From an uncultured Myxococcales bacterium (lineage in GTDB: Bacteria; Myxococcota_A; Bradymonadia; UBA7976; VGTA01): DNA of 37,461 nucleotides. The stretch covers positions 1-37,461 of the forward strand of contig CAKZRU010000168.1 in the NCBI GenBank assembly GCA_937146725.1. Reading direction: 5' to 3'. A model generated the notes under the pieces. The model made no database searches. It was given only the letters and a program-made list of their open reading frames with translations, and was not told where the DNA came from. The number at the start of each line of letters is the position of its first letter. The stretch's first letter is position 1. Of the stretch, positions 9,701 to 16,631 are shown in pieces. The position numbers and the translations under genes were made by a program.

Positions 9701-11035
9701 ATCTGCTCCATCACAGCGTTCTATTTCGCCCTGACCTTCGCTGACCTCACAGATCACTCCTAAGCCACTTGGATCACAGCGAGTCACGCTACTTTGCCGG
9801 CAAAAACCTTCGCCAACCGTACAGATTTCACCTAAATCAGGATAATCTTCATCCGTCCGGCCATCACAGTCATTATCCAGACCATCACAGCGCTCTTCAA
9901 GCTCAGGTTCACCAGCACTGATGTTGCAGATGATTGGACTCCATTCTTCATCACTACCTTCTTCTTCTGGGCGTGGCGTCTCATTACAGACCTGTACTCC
10001 ATAACGACGACATATGCCTACGCCTACGGCACAGGATTGATCTCTTTCTTCAAAGCCTTCGTCAACAGTTCCATCACAGTCATCATCTCTAAAATTACAT
10101 AATTCGGCTTGAGGTATATTCGCTGAGCATTGGGGTTGTTCTTCACCCATCACACAAAGGGTAATGCCCTCACAGCGACGAAGCTCACCATCAAGCATTG
10201 CTTCTTGGCTACAGGCCTCGCCAATACCCGGTAAATCATCGGCAATCCCATTACAGTCATCATCGATTTGATTACACACTTCAGCGACCGGTACTTGAGC
10301 ATTACATGTACTCCAGCCATCGGTTCCTCCACAAGTTTGTCTACCATAACAGCGTCCTGATTCATTGACGCTTTCACAGATGCGAACGTCCCCACTTCGA
10401 TTAGCATCACAAGAGCATGAACCACTGACTGGCGAACATAATTTACGTCCATCGGTGCCAATTTCTTGGCAGGAATAGCCATCTTGACACTCTTCATCTT
10501 GCTCACAGCTTGTTCCGCATACCTGCTCGCCGTCTAGGTCATAGCAACCACCGCTGGGACAGTCTCGGTCGCTTTCACAAGCCTTACATAAACGCTCTTC
10601 TTGCGGTACACAAATCAAGGTGACATCTTGGGAATTATTGGAGACCGCTCGACAGCTCCAACCGGTGGGACATTCATCGCCTAAGCAAGTATAAGTGCAC
10701 AGATTTTCTTCACCAACACTCACACACCAATTATCAGCACAATCTAAGTTGCTTTCGCAGGGGTCACCAAAGCTACCTAAAATACGTGAAACCTGTCCAT
10801 CTCCCTGATCGGGTAAGACTTGCATATCTAAAGTTGGTTCTAAAAAGATCGGTCCTAAATCAGGATCAAGCTCTTGCTGATTGGGATCAACCCCTCCTTC
10901 ACATGCTAAACCTACCAAACTAAAGAGAAGTAAAAAGAGCAAGCCTCTATGGATAATTTGGGTTATTGTTGAATGATTACAATATTTTAGAGTTTGCTTG
11001 CTGATGCCTTGACTAGGCATGGAAGGATATTTCAT
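3767..11035 (-). CDS. giant MopE-like metal-binding repeat lipoprotein with beta-helix/Gly-rich C-terminus
   Basis: A 2422-residue secreted lipoprotein. The ATG at 11033-11035 is preceded by AGGTG. A long n-region leads to a hydrophobic core and a lipobox ending LVGLAC (C45). Residues about 90-220 are Cys-rich modules (CESNLDCADNWC, CESDRDCPSGGC). Residues about 254-1850 hold 28 copies of the MopE-type motif C-D-x-x-DNDCDG-x-x-DE, mostly in 58-residue units that also contain C-x(5-6)-G-x-C, a Cys in [RST]C and a CS(V/A) Cys. This motif is typical of MopE/DUF-type calcium- or copper-binding surface proteins in Myxococcota. From about residue 1930 a parallel beta-helix-like region starts (ACATLNYAVQIAQ, LRVAEGVYREN, NRIVSGDGGRG), running into a very Gly-rich stretch to about residue 2400. 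Likely an outer-membrane or extracellular adhesin or metal-binding protein. One copy has DNDCDN and one DNDCDA. Domain call firm, function inferred. Confidence 0.9.
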   Translation of the reverse strand: MKYPSMPSQGISKQTLKYCNHSTITQIIHRGLLFLLLFSLVGLACEGGVDPNQQELDPDLGPIFLEPTLDMQVLPDQGDGQVSRILGSFGDPCESNLDCADNWCVSVGEENLCTYTCLGDECPTGWSCRAVSNNSQDVTLICVPQEERLCKACESDRDCPSGGCYDLDGEQVCGTSCEQDEECQDGYSCQEIGTDGRKLCSPVSGSCSCDANRSGDVRICESVNESGRCYGRQTCGGTDGWSTCNAQVPVAEVCNQIDDDCNGIADDLPGIGEACSQEAMLDGELRRCEGITLCVMGEEQPQCSANIPQAELCNFRDDDCDGTVDEGFEERDQSCAVGVGICRRYGVQVCNETPRPEEEGSDEEWSPIICNISAGEPELEERCDGLDNDCDGRTDEDYPDLGEICTVGEGFCRQSSVTRCDPSGLGVICEVSEGQGEIERCDGADNDCDGSVDEDFVGLNDFCTVGEGICQRRGLQVCSADALSVNCSVSAAEPEVETCDNRDNDCDGTIDEGFEPRGEACISGVGQCQAVGVTRCDEQGQAVVCSANAGMPNEEICDQLDNDCDGEADEGFAGLGDPCMVGQGTCQAVGILSCTEDKQGVECSVEANPSAQELCDGLDNDCDGSVDEDYQNLASVCTVGEGLCRQSGVIRCTADGQSAACSVNALAPNEELCDGADNDCDGSIDESFPTLNQICEVGSGICQRRGLLVCDDQGQDIRCSVAVGEANQEICDDLDNDCDGQIDEGFAARAVPCTVGIGTCQAVGITRCDEQGTDVVCSAQANPPAVELCDNLDNDCDGNVDEDYPSLNELCSAGQGVCTNNGINRCGPDQQSVICSVSADEASEELCDNLDNDCDGEIDEGFIGINDFCTQGEGICQRRGLLGCSADGSEVTCNVNAAEPEIETCDDLDNDCDGLIDEGFPARGEACVEGIGACETVGVTRCTADGLAVSCSAVAREANAEVCDRLDNDCDGSVDEAFPTLGEVCTEGTGFCRQSGVTRCMPNGEGTQCSVSALAPNEELCDGADNDCDGLIDESFPNLNELCEVGQGICQRRGLLVCDDQGQNTLCSVTAGEAAEEICDDLDNDCDGITDEGFAERAVPCTVGIGTCQAVGITRCDEQGTEVVCSAQANAPSAELCDNLDNDCDGSVDEDYPTLNELCSAGQGICTNNGINRCAPDQQSVICSASADQAGDELCDNLDNDCDGSIDEGFVGINDFCIQGAGICQRRGLLACSLDGTAVVCNVSAAEPEIEICDDLDNDCDGQIDEGYAARGEVCATGVGACEAVGVTRCTADGQSVSCTAVEGAPSAETCDSIDNDCDGTVDEDFPTLGVICTEGTGFCRRSSVTRCDSSGLGVVCEVSAGSGEAELCDGVDNDCDNAVDEDFVELNTACTVGTGICQRRGLKICADNGIELQCSVEAAAPEIELCDDLDNDCDGLTDEGYAARGEACIEGVGACQEVGVTRCSPAGDTVVCSAQAGVASAELCDGIDNDCDGSLDEGFAARGEPCSLGIGACQSIGVTRCSADGLSVACSAIEGQPSLELCDGLDNDCDASIDEEFAGKGEPCTDGIGACQNVGVNSCAPEGDRLICSASAGQPNAESCDSLDNDCDGVTDEDFAQLGAVCNVGIGLCRQSGVNRCSADGNGVSCSVEAGQAVAELCDGLDNDCDGSVDEDFPALNEICTEGIGACQRRGLQVCAADGQSLSCSVVAGAPEAELCDDLDNDCDGSLDETFPTKGAPCTQGIGICQAVGINRCSEAGDSVLCSAVENQASQEVCDGLDNDCDGSSDETHPLVNTQCTVGQGLCLRSGVYQCDPNDSSLPVACDAEQINGAANEACDYQDDDCDGLVDETYISNGKYLSLAHCGACNSDCTTLWDGGAAAYFITPVCRVLNNLAQCSYDCLPGHYDLDGLSNNGCEFSPDDTAIYVKPTQFGGQDVANCGSFNQACATLNYAVQIAQSVGKARLRVAEGVYRENFELPNGFEILGGHQQNSWVRSPEVSTSHIDARGLVSVEQHRYGVIARNIDQPTLLDGFLITADTPIQRGNSYGVYIIDSDENLVISNNRIVSGDGGRGRDGSLGANGFNGVQGQAGSNSFGISNPNCNGTNLNIGGLGGVNTCGGQAVSGGAGASSICPDFDQPAGVATAGLGTSPGLPGVTAHGFRSSSNSSCTVGNGPRDAGTGTVGANGNDGQGAVGAVSAQGLVQSQHWTGIDGQNGSLAEAGSGGGGGGGAAGVVVLYTNDADYDIGATGGGGGSGACGGEGGGGGQSGGGSFGVFMTYSIAINNSNQLPIIQDNVITRGFGGSGGSGGPGGPGGRGGLPGLGGGAGNGLFQGFCSLQGGDGGKGGDGGNGGGGAGGQGGASYDFYLHNTSGQSLPYEILNISLVGDQVNTGGTGGVGGISANVNIGLGAVGLSGVSGLIYTE
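5489..10276. repeat. 28-copy MopE-motif coding repeat, basic unit 174 bp
   Basis: The complementary strand encodes 28 consecutive C-D-x-x-D-x-D-C-D-G motifs. Most units are exactly 58 codons; the first three and the last-but-one are longer or divergent. On the plus strand the repeat is recognisable by the recurring words CCATCACAGTCATTATC and TCATCAA. Longer-period structure is reported separately. Confidence 0.92.
7106..9193. repeat. two copies of a 1044-bp higher-order repeat (6 x 174 bp)
   Basis: The first Cys codon of repeat unit 7 ends at 9193, of unit 13 at 8149 and of unit 19 at 7105, which gives a spacing of exactly 1044 bases twice. Units 7-12 and 13-18 follow the same order of variant types (CRQSG, CQRRGLLVC, AVPCTVGIGTC, ELCSAGQG, INDFC, ARGE[AV]C). 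Nucleotide copies have clearly diverged, so this is not a fresh duplication. Confidence 0.85.
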
Positions 11036-11225
11036 TATTCACCTGCTTGTTATACTAGCTTAGTACACTGTGCATTAACTATTAATATAGGACGATAATT
11101 TTAGTTAAGAGCAAAAACACTAGAAGTCCTAGGCTCATACAAGCTTATAACTTACAAAGAAATAAGAATAATTACTCAAATGAGGAAATGCTCTTTTCAA
11201 GTATGATCACTTAAGGTTAGCATTT

Positions 11226-11254
11226 TAGACAATGAGGCCAAATCTAAGTTATAC
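11226..11254 (+). promoter_or_regulatory. candidate sigma-70 promoter for the Cys-rich lipoprotein
   Basis: TAGACA at 11226-11231 and TTATAC at 11249-11254 are spaced 17 bases apart and lie about 35 bases upstream of the ATG at 11290. The rest of the 254-base divergent gap shows no other strong element. Confidence 0.4.
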
Positions 11255-11289
11255 TCAATTGAAATGATCAAAGATGAAGGAAAGTTTAT

Positions 11290-12387
11290 ATGTTTAGGTT
11301 TTCGATATTTACCTGCTTAATGAGTGTTAATCTTTTATTAGTCAGCTTAGGTTTTTTAAGTAGTTGTACTGACTTTAGTAGATTTGACTGCTTTGAAGTC
11401 GAAGAAGGTTGTATGCCAAGTTCTCAATCTCTTGAGTTCGCCGGTATGGAAATGCATAGTGGTGCTTGGATAATAGCCGGCACAGAGATTCAAGCAGGCA
11501 CAGAGATTCAAGCAGGCACAGAGATTCAAGCAGGCACAGAGATTCAAGCAGGCACTGAAATACAAGCAGGCACTGAAATCGGCGGCACTGAAATCGGCGG
11601 CACTGAGATCGGTGGAACAGAGATGCCCGGTGGAACAGAGATGCCCGGTGGAACAGAGATGCCCGGTGGAACAGAGATGCCCGGTGGAACAGAGGTCATG
11701 GGCGGTAGTACCGTTGAGCCACCAACTAGAGAATGCGATCCCAATGCCTTTAACGTATTCTGCCAAGAATGTAGTGAGGAAGGCACAATTGTACGACTAG
11801 AGAATGATCGTCGCTGTCAGAATGTTGACTGCCCATTACGCTACCAATTCAATAACCAAGAGTGTGCTGGTTATCAAACAGAGCTTGCCCAAGAATGTAT
11901 GCACGAAGGCAATGAATCACGCTGTGCTACGATTAATGACTGCCAAATCATTGCCGGTGGACCAGAAGAAGAATACTCGGCCCCTGATCATGGTTGCTCT
12001 CAACTTACGAGCTGTACCGGTGATGAAGGTAATGATTTAACTTGGGGCTGTAACACAGATAGTGGTACCGGAATCTGCAACCAAGATGATCAATGCATAC
12101 CTCCTCGAAACGCTTGTGTCTTTTTTGCGCTGAATACTGCTTTAAATGCCGGTTATCATCTTCGTATATGCAATGCAGCTGAGGTGTATAATACTGAACA
12201 CTGTTATTTTACCCTAGAGAACGAACCAGATGCTGACACTTGTGAAGAGCTTTGTCGTCGAGAAGCTGGGTGGAGCTGTGTGGGGCGCAAGGATGGATGT
12301 GACTCTAATAATTCTGACTCCTCTAAATGTGATGAGTCTTTTGATGGTAAGGTTTGTGTTTGTAGTCGATCAAGCGATGGGCCATAA
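11290..12387 (+). CDS. Cys-rich lipoprotein with AGTEIQ/GGTEMP linker, unknown function
   Basis: A 365-residue protein with signal peptide and lipobox ending LSSC (C26); AAGGA at 11277-11281 lies eight bases before the ATG. Residues 63-137 are a low-complexity linker of AGTEIQ, GGTEI and GGTEMP blocks. The remaining 225 residues carry over 20 Cys in irregular spacing (for example CQECSEEG, CTGDEGNDLTWGC, CEELCRREAGWSC, CVCSRS at the end), which suggests a disulfide-stabilised extracellular module. No named domain is recognised. It is transcribed divergently from the giant MopE-like gene, and its linker type matches the FGE-domain lipoprotein and the VWA lipoprotein of this window. Confidence 0.8.
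   Translation: MFRFSIFTCLMSVNLLLVSLGFLSSCTDFSRFDCFEVEEGCMPSSQSLEFAGMEMHSGAWIIAGTEIQAGTEIQAGTEIQAGTEIQAGTEIQAGTEIGGTEIGGTEIGGTEMPGGTEMPGGTEMPGGTEMPGGTEVMGGSTVEPPTRECDPNAFNVFCQECSEEGTIVRLENDRRCQNVDCPLRYQFNNQECAGYQTELAQECMHEGNESRCATINDCQIIAGGPEEEYSAPDHGCSQLTSCTGDEGNDLTWGCNTDSGTGICNQDDQCIPPRNACVFFALNTALNAGYHLRICNAAEVYNTEHCYFTLENEPDADTCEELCRREAGWSCVGRKDGCDSNNSDSSKCDESFDGKVCVCSRSSDGP
11476..11700. repeat. compound in-frame tandem repeat (18/15/18 bp units)
   Basis: Five 18-base AGTEIQ units, three 15-base (A/G)GTEI units, four nearly identical 18-base GGTEMP units and one GGTEVM unit follow each other. The last GGTEMP copies are identical at nucleotide level, pointing to recent slippage or unequal exchange. 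All unit lengths are multiples of three. Confidence 0.9.
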
Positions 12388-12472
12388 AAATTAAAGTTCA
12401 TTTTTTTGTCCTAATCTCATGACAAACTTCGTTCTTTAAATAGATCGTTTTTTATGAGCCAAGGAGCAAAGT

Positions 12473-13624
12473 TTGAATACTTACGGAACTAAGTTAAATG
12501 CACAAGAGATCAACCGCTTTTTAGACTTTTCGTTCAAGCAAAATGAACGAGCTGTGGCCGAGGGGCGTCGTGGTACACCCATTTGTGTGTGGGGAACACA
12601 TGGTATTGGTAAAACCGAAAGTATCATCAACTTTGCCCAAGAACGTGGCTATCAAAGCATTTATGTGGCGCCAGCTCAGTTTGAAGAAATGGGAGACTTA
12701 CACGGGATTCCCGAGGTTTTTGATCCCAATCCAGAACTCCCTAACCATGGCAATCAACTCACCATTTACCGGCCTCCACAGTGGCTCAAAGATGCTATTC
12801 AAAATACCAGTGATCAACCAGGCGTTTTGATCCTAGATGACTTTAATCGAGCTGATGAGCGTATCTTGCAGGGCTGTATGCAACTTTTGCAAATGCATGC
12901 CTTGTTTAGCTGGAAGCTTCCCGCAAACTGGCAAATCCTACTGACGGCCAATCCCGAGAATGGTGATTATAAAGTCACCGAGTTGGATGATGCGATGCTC
13001 ACTCGTATGCTTCATGTGACTATGAAATTCGATGCGACTTGCTGGGCCGAGTGGGCATTGAGTGAAGGTATTGACTCACGTGGTATAGAGTTTGTGATGA
13101 CCTATCCGGAAGTCATTGATGGCGCACGTACGACAGCTCGTTCTATGACGCATTTCTTGCGACAAGTTGGTCCACTTGAAAACTATAGTTCCGAAGAAAA
13201 TCTCTGGTTGGTTCGGGTCATTGGCGAGGGAACGATTGATCCCAAGGCTGTTGATCTTTTCATTCACTTTATGACCAAAGAGCAATCCTCGATTATTCAG
13301 CCGCAAAAGATCTTGGAAGCAAAAACCTTCTCAAGCATTGAGAAGAAACTTAAGCAAGTCATCACTGGCAAGGGTGTTAAGCGCAATGATATATTGGCGA
13401 CGATTTGTTCACGCTTAACCTTACATGTCATGTCAAAAGACTACCAGTTCAAAGAGTTACATAAAAAGAACATGGTTAAGTTCCTGCTATGTGATGTTAT
13501 GGAAGCCAGCTTACGCTTTGGGATTCATGGCGCGATTAGCAATGCTAAAGCTGAGGTTAAAAAGCAGTGTGGTCCCTTGATTCAAGATCCTAAATTAGCC
13601 AAAGCAATCCTCAAAAGTATGTAA
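12473..13624 (+). CDS. MoxR-like AAA+ ATPase, partner of the downstream VWA protein
   Basis: A 383-residue cytoplasmic ATPase. Walker A GTHGIGKT is at residues 41-48, Walker B ILDDFNRA around D122-D123, a sensor-1-like LLTANPENG follows, and DDAMLTRM provides the arginine-finger region. This order is that of MoxR/dynein-related AAA ATPases, which form rings and remodel a VWA-domain partner. The start is TTG at 12473, supported by a strong AAGGAG six bases upstream. The next gene, 71 bases downstream on the same strand, encodes a metallopeptidase-like/VWA protein, the usual partner. No metal chelatase residues beyond the AAA core are seen. What the pair remodels cannot be told from the sequence. 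Confidence 0.87.
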   Translation: MNTYGTKLNAQEINRFLDFSFKQNERAVAEGRRGTPICVWGTHGIGKTESIINFAQERGYQSIYVAPAQFEEMGDLHGIPEVFDPNPELPNHGNQLTIYRPPQWLKDAIQNTSDQPGVLILDDFNRADERILQGCMQLLQMHALFSWKLPANWQILLTANPENGDYKVTELDDAMLTRMLHVTMKFDATCWAEWALSEGIDSRGIEFVMTYPEVIDGARTTARSMTHFLRQVGPLENYSSEENLWLVRVIGEGTIDPKAVDLFIHFMTKEQSSIIQPQKILEAKTFSSIEKKLKQVITGKGVKRNDILATICSRLTLHVMSKDYQFKELHKKNMVKFLLCDVMEASLRFGIHGAISNAKAEVKKQCGPLIQDPKLAKAILKSM

Positions 13625-13695
13625 GTGGCCTGGGCGTTTATATACAAAAAACTTAAGCAAATCTTGATACACAAACAGCCATTGGGAGTAAGTAT

Positions 13696-16578
13696 TTGAG
13701 CAAGATGCAGAAGACAGCAGAGCCAAAGCGAAAGACAGCCAAGCCAAAGCGAAAGACAAACAAGTCAAAAGAAGCTTTAAAGCAACAAGCAACTTCTCAA
13801 GAGGATATCTCACTTATCCAGTTAAATGAGTCCATACTCAAGCAGGCTCAAGAGCGATTTAGCCATTGTCTTTTCGAACTTGAAACCGGATTTAATTATC
13901 ATTGCTCTAGCAAGCTACATGCTCGGGTTTTGCAATATCTTCCCATCTCTTTCAGTCTAGAAACTCAAACGATTGGAATAAAGTTTGGACAAGATATTTT
14001 TTACTTAATGATCAATCCACAGTGGTTTTTAGGACTGAAAACCTTAGAAGCTCAAATCCAAGCTCTGCTTCATAGCGAACAGCATCTCTTTTTCATGCAC
14101 CCAACCAGAGAGGCTTATTTAGGTCTTATGGAGGGAGCATATAGCCTAGAACTTTTTAGAACTTGCGCTGAGATTGAAGTTTTAACTCGTCTACCCAAAA
14201 AAGATTTTAGCTTAAGTTGTCTACAACTGAGTGCACAAAGAGTTAAGGTCTTGCAAAGTCTCAAATCAGTATCGGCCGAATCGTTATATCATGAACTCAA
14301 AAGTCATTGGCTTACTGAGCAAAAAGGGTCAAAAAGTCATCAAAAAGACGCTCAGCTTAAAGCTAAATTAGACCTAGTAAAAGCACTCAATCAAACTCAA
14401 GACTGCTGTGATCGCAGTCTGTGGACGATTCAAGGAGGTCCACAAAAAGTCAGAATGTTTAGAGCGGAGTTAGATCGCATCTTACTTATGGCCAGAGAGT
14501 CTTTAAATATTGAAGACCTTAAAACTTTAACGCCAGACGATCGCAAGCGAATTGAGCAAATTAATCAAGACTATCAGCTTAACCAAGGTGGCTTGGACTT
14601 AAGCCAGCAGACCAAACTGCAAAAACAGGCTGAAGCAGAAGTTGATCGCGTCATTTTGCAAATGCAAATCCAAGATTCATTTTTTGGTACTTACTTAGCA
14701 GGATGCATTAGACAAGTGTCGACAATGGTACCCACCGCAGGGGTTGCGATCCGTCGAGATCATATTGCATTGGTGGTAAATCCTCACTTTTTTATGAAGC
14801 AACTCAAGGATTTAGCTGAAAGAGCCGCGGTTTTAAAGCATGAAGCCTTACACATTATGCTTAAGCATGTGATTATGATTCGCAGTGACAAGTTTACAAA
14901 TAAACAACTTTACAATATTGCTGCTGATTTAGAGGTAAACCAATATATTGGTCGGCCTTGGTCCTTACCCAAAGATGCAGTAACCTTGGATAGTTTTCCT
15001 ACCCTAAAACTCCCTCGTCATGAGGTTGCAGAGGTATATTATAAACTCTTACTAGAGCATAAAAATGAAGCGCCTTGCCAAACGACTGTTGAGGAAATCA
15101 CTCAGCGTAAAACGCCTTCAAGTGATCACCGAGCTTGGAATGATGAAGGCTCGGCACCCTCAAATGAGGCAGAAGATAATGAGGCTCGCTCTAGTTTGAT
15201 GAGCCCATTAAACTTGCCAGATGAACTTGTGAAAGCGCAAGAGTTTGATATTGAAAAGCAATTAAAGCGAGCCGTTGATCAAACGCCAAGCCGACAGCAT
15301 GGAAGCATTCCAGGGAAAATCTTATCGCTTTTGGAAGCCTGGGAAAAGGCTCGTAAGTCTCCGGTCAATTGGAAGCGAGAATTAAAGCTCTTTATGAGTT
15401 TAAGTCGTCGTGCTACGCGTACACACACAAATCGAAAGCCTAATACACGTCATTTTATTAGGCAGCATCTTGCTTTATCGACTCAAAAACTCACGGCAGA
15501 TGCCTTGCAGGTTTTGGTAAATACTAAGCCTAAATTACTGCCCAAGATCACTTGGCGTCAGCTTTCTAAAGCATTACAGCAAGAAGCGCTTACTCTCAAT
15601 CCAGAATTAAAGGGGCTGAAAGCGACTAGCCTTGTTCCTTGGTTAAAACTACCTCGCTTAATCATTCATAAGCTCCAAGAAGAGCAAGCCCAGCTCGCTT
15701 GGCCCGATTGGTCAGCACTTGATGATAGTCAACTCAAGCAAATTAAGGTTTTACGTACTCCCTTATCCACCAAAGTTCTGCCCTTGGACCTTTATTTGCT
15801 TCTGGCCAAAGAAGCACCCAAGCGACTACCCAAGCTCAAGTGGAGTGATTTTGACTCCGAATACTTAAAGCAACTCTTTGCTAGATTCCAATATCTGAGC
15901 AAAATGAAAAAACTTGCTTGGCCCATGTTACCAGCGCAAGCGATTGCCGAATTGTATCAAAGTAAACCCGAATTATTTACCCTTTCATGGTCAGATGTAC
16001 CTCCACAGCTTCTCGCCCAAAATAACCTTTATCATTTTACCGGAAAAGAGGCTTTTAGGATCGATCGGGTGATCACTAAGACTCAACCGGGCACTAAGCG
16101 ACGCTTCAAACGCAACAAAATCTTAGTGATTATTGATACCTCTGGTTCAGTCAGCAATGATGATATCAAACAGCTTTTTGATCACATTGATGGCATGAGA
16201 TCAGAGGGGATCGAAGTGCATGTTTTACAGGTCGATACCAAGGTGCAACTCTACTATCCATATGTTGGTAAACGTCCAACGGCTGGTCGAGGAGGAACTC
16301 GCTTTGATCCGGCTTTTGAATGGGTATGCCAAGCACGGACTAAAGGTGTACTTACGCCCACTTATGATCGTCGAACAAGCTCAATCAAAGAACAACTCAT
16401 TCGCTTAGATGTAGATGGGGTGATTTATCTAACCGATGGTCATGCACAAACGCCTACAGTGAATCCAAAGTGCCGTGTATTATGGGCTCTCACTTCGCAT
16501 GGAAGCAGTGATCGAGCTCTTAAGGACTGGGTATACACCACCAAAATTATGACCCTACCTGAAACGGTTGAGGTTTAG
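13696..16578 (+). CDS. DUF2201-like metallopeptidase/VWA protein with duplicated N-terminal domain
   Basis: A 960-residue cytoplasmic protein with a TTG start behind GGGAG (spacing 7). Residues 1-35 are Lys/Arg-rich. Residues about 335-425 form a DUF2201-type peptidase-like domain: VNPHFF, KHEALH at 381-386 (HExxH), then NIAADLEVN. Residues about 50-160 are a diverged second copy: INPQWF, then HSEQH at 126-130 where the Glu of HExxH is Ser, then CAEIEVL. Residues about 599-780 hold four helical repeats beginning LTADALQVL, LPRLIIHKL, LPLDLYLLL and LPAQAIAEL. The C-terminal VWA-like domain (PF09967-like) has an intact MIDAS start DTSGSVS at 814-820, GGTRFDPAF and YLTDG. DUF2201 proteins are usually 350-450 residues and lack the duplication and repeats. 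It follows the MoxR-like gene and is inferred to be its substrate-binding partner. Whether the second HEALH site is an active protease is unproven. Confidence 0.85.
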   Translation: MSKMQKTAEPKRKTAKPKRKTNKSKEALKQQATSQEDISLIQLNESILKQAQERFSHCLFELETGFNYHCSSKLHARVLQYLPISFSLETQTIGIKFGQDIFYLMINPQWFLGLKTLEAQIQALLHSEQHLFFMHPTREAYLGLMEGAYSLELFRTCAEIEVLTRLPKKDFSLSCLQLSAQRVKVLQSLKSVSAESLYHELKSHWLTEQKGSKSHQKDAQLKAKLDLVKALNQTQDCCDRSLWTIQGGPQKVRMFRAELDRILLMARESLNIEDLKTLTPDDRKRIEQINQDYQLNQGGLDLSQQTKLQKQAEAEVDRVILQMQIQDSFFGTYLAGCIRQVSTMVPTAGVAIRRDHIALVVNPHFFMKQLKDLAERAAVLKHEALHIMLKHVIMIRSDKFTNKQLYNIAADLEVNQYIGRPWSLPKDAVTLDSFPTLKLPRHEVAEVYYKLLLEHKNEAPCQTTVEEITQRKTPSSDHRAWNDEGSAPSNEAEDNEARSSLMSPLNLPDELVKAQEFDIEKQLKRAVDQTPSRQHGSIPGKILSLLEAWEKARKSPVNWKRELKLFMSLSRRATRTHTNRKPNTRHFIRQHLALSTQKLTADALQVLVNTKPKLLPKITWRQLSKALQQEALTLNPELKGLKATSLVPWLKLPRLIIHKLQEEQAQLAWPDWSALDDSQLKQIKVLRTPLSTKVLPLDLYLLLAKEAPKRLPKLKWSDFDSEYLKQLFARFQYLSKMKKLAWPMLPAQAIAELYQSKPELFTLSWSDVPPQLLAQNNLYHFTGKEAFRIDRVITKTQPGTKRRFKRNKILVIIDTSGSVSNDDIKQLFDHIDGMRSEGIEVHVLQVDTKVQLYYPYVGKRPTAGRGGTRFDPAFEWVCQARTKGVLTPTYDRRTSSIKEQLIRLDVDGVIYLTDGHAQTPTVNPKCRVLWALTSHGSSDRALKDWVYTTKIMTLPETVEV

Positions 16579-16587
16579 TTTGGCTAG

Positions 16588-16612
16588 GTCAGTTCAAAGC
16601 TAAGCTACTGAC
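16588..16612. other. inverted repeat between convergent genes
   Basis: GTCAGT at 16588-16593 and ACTGAC at 16607-16612 are perfect 6-base arms around a 13-base loop that itself contains AGC/GCT. It sits in the 53-base gap between the VWA gene and the RuBisCO-like gene. There is no T-run, so a canonical Rho-independent terminator is not supported, but a hairpin acting on both transcripts is possible. Confidence 0.35.
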
Positions 16613-16631
16613 ATGGATGAGTACCAAATGA

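Noticed and set aside
5489..10276. CRISPR-like array of regular repeats
   Set aside because: The 174-base periodicity lies inside one long open frame with a conserved protein motif and there are no constant short repeats with unique spacers.
11356..11766. Antisense frames with CSTGHL repeats in the Cys-rich lipoprotein gene
   Set aside because: They reflect the repeat on the opposite strand and show no start signal.
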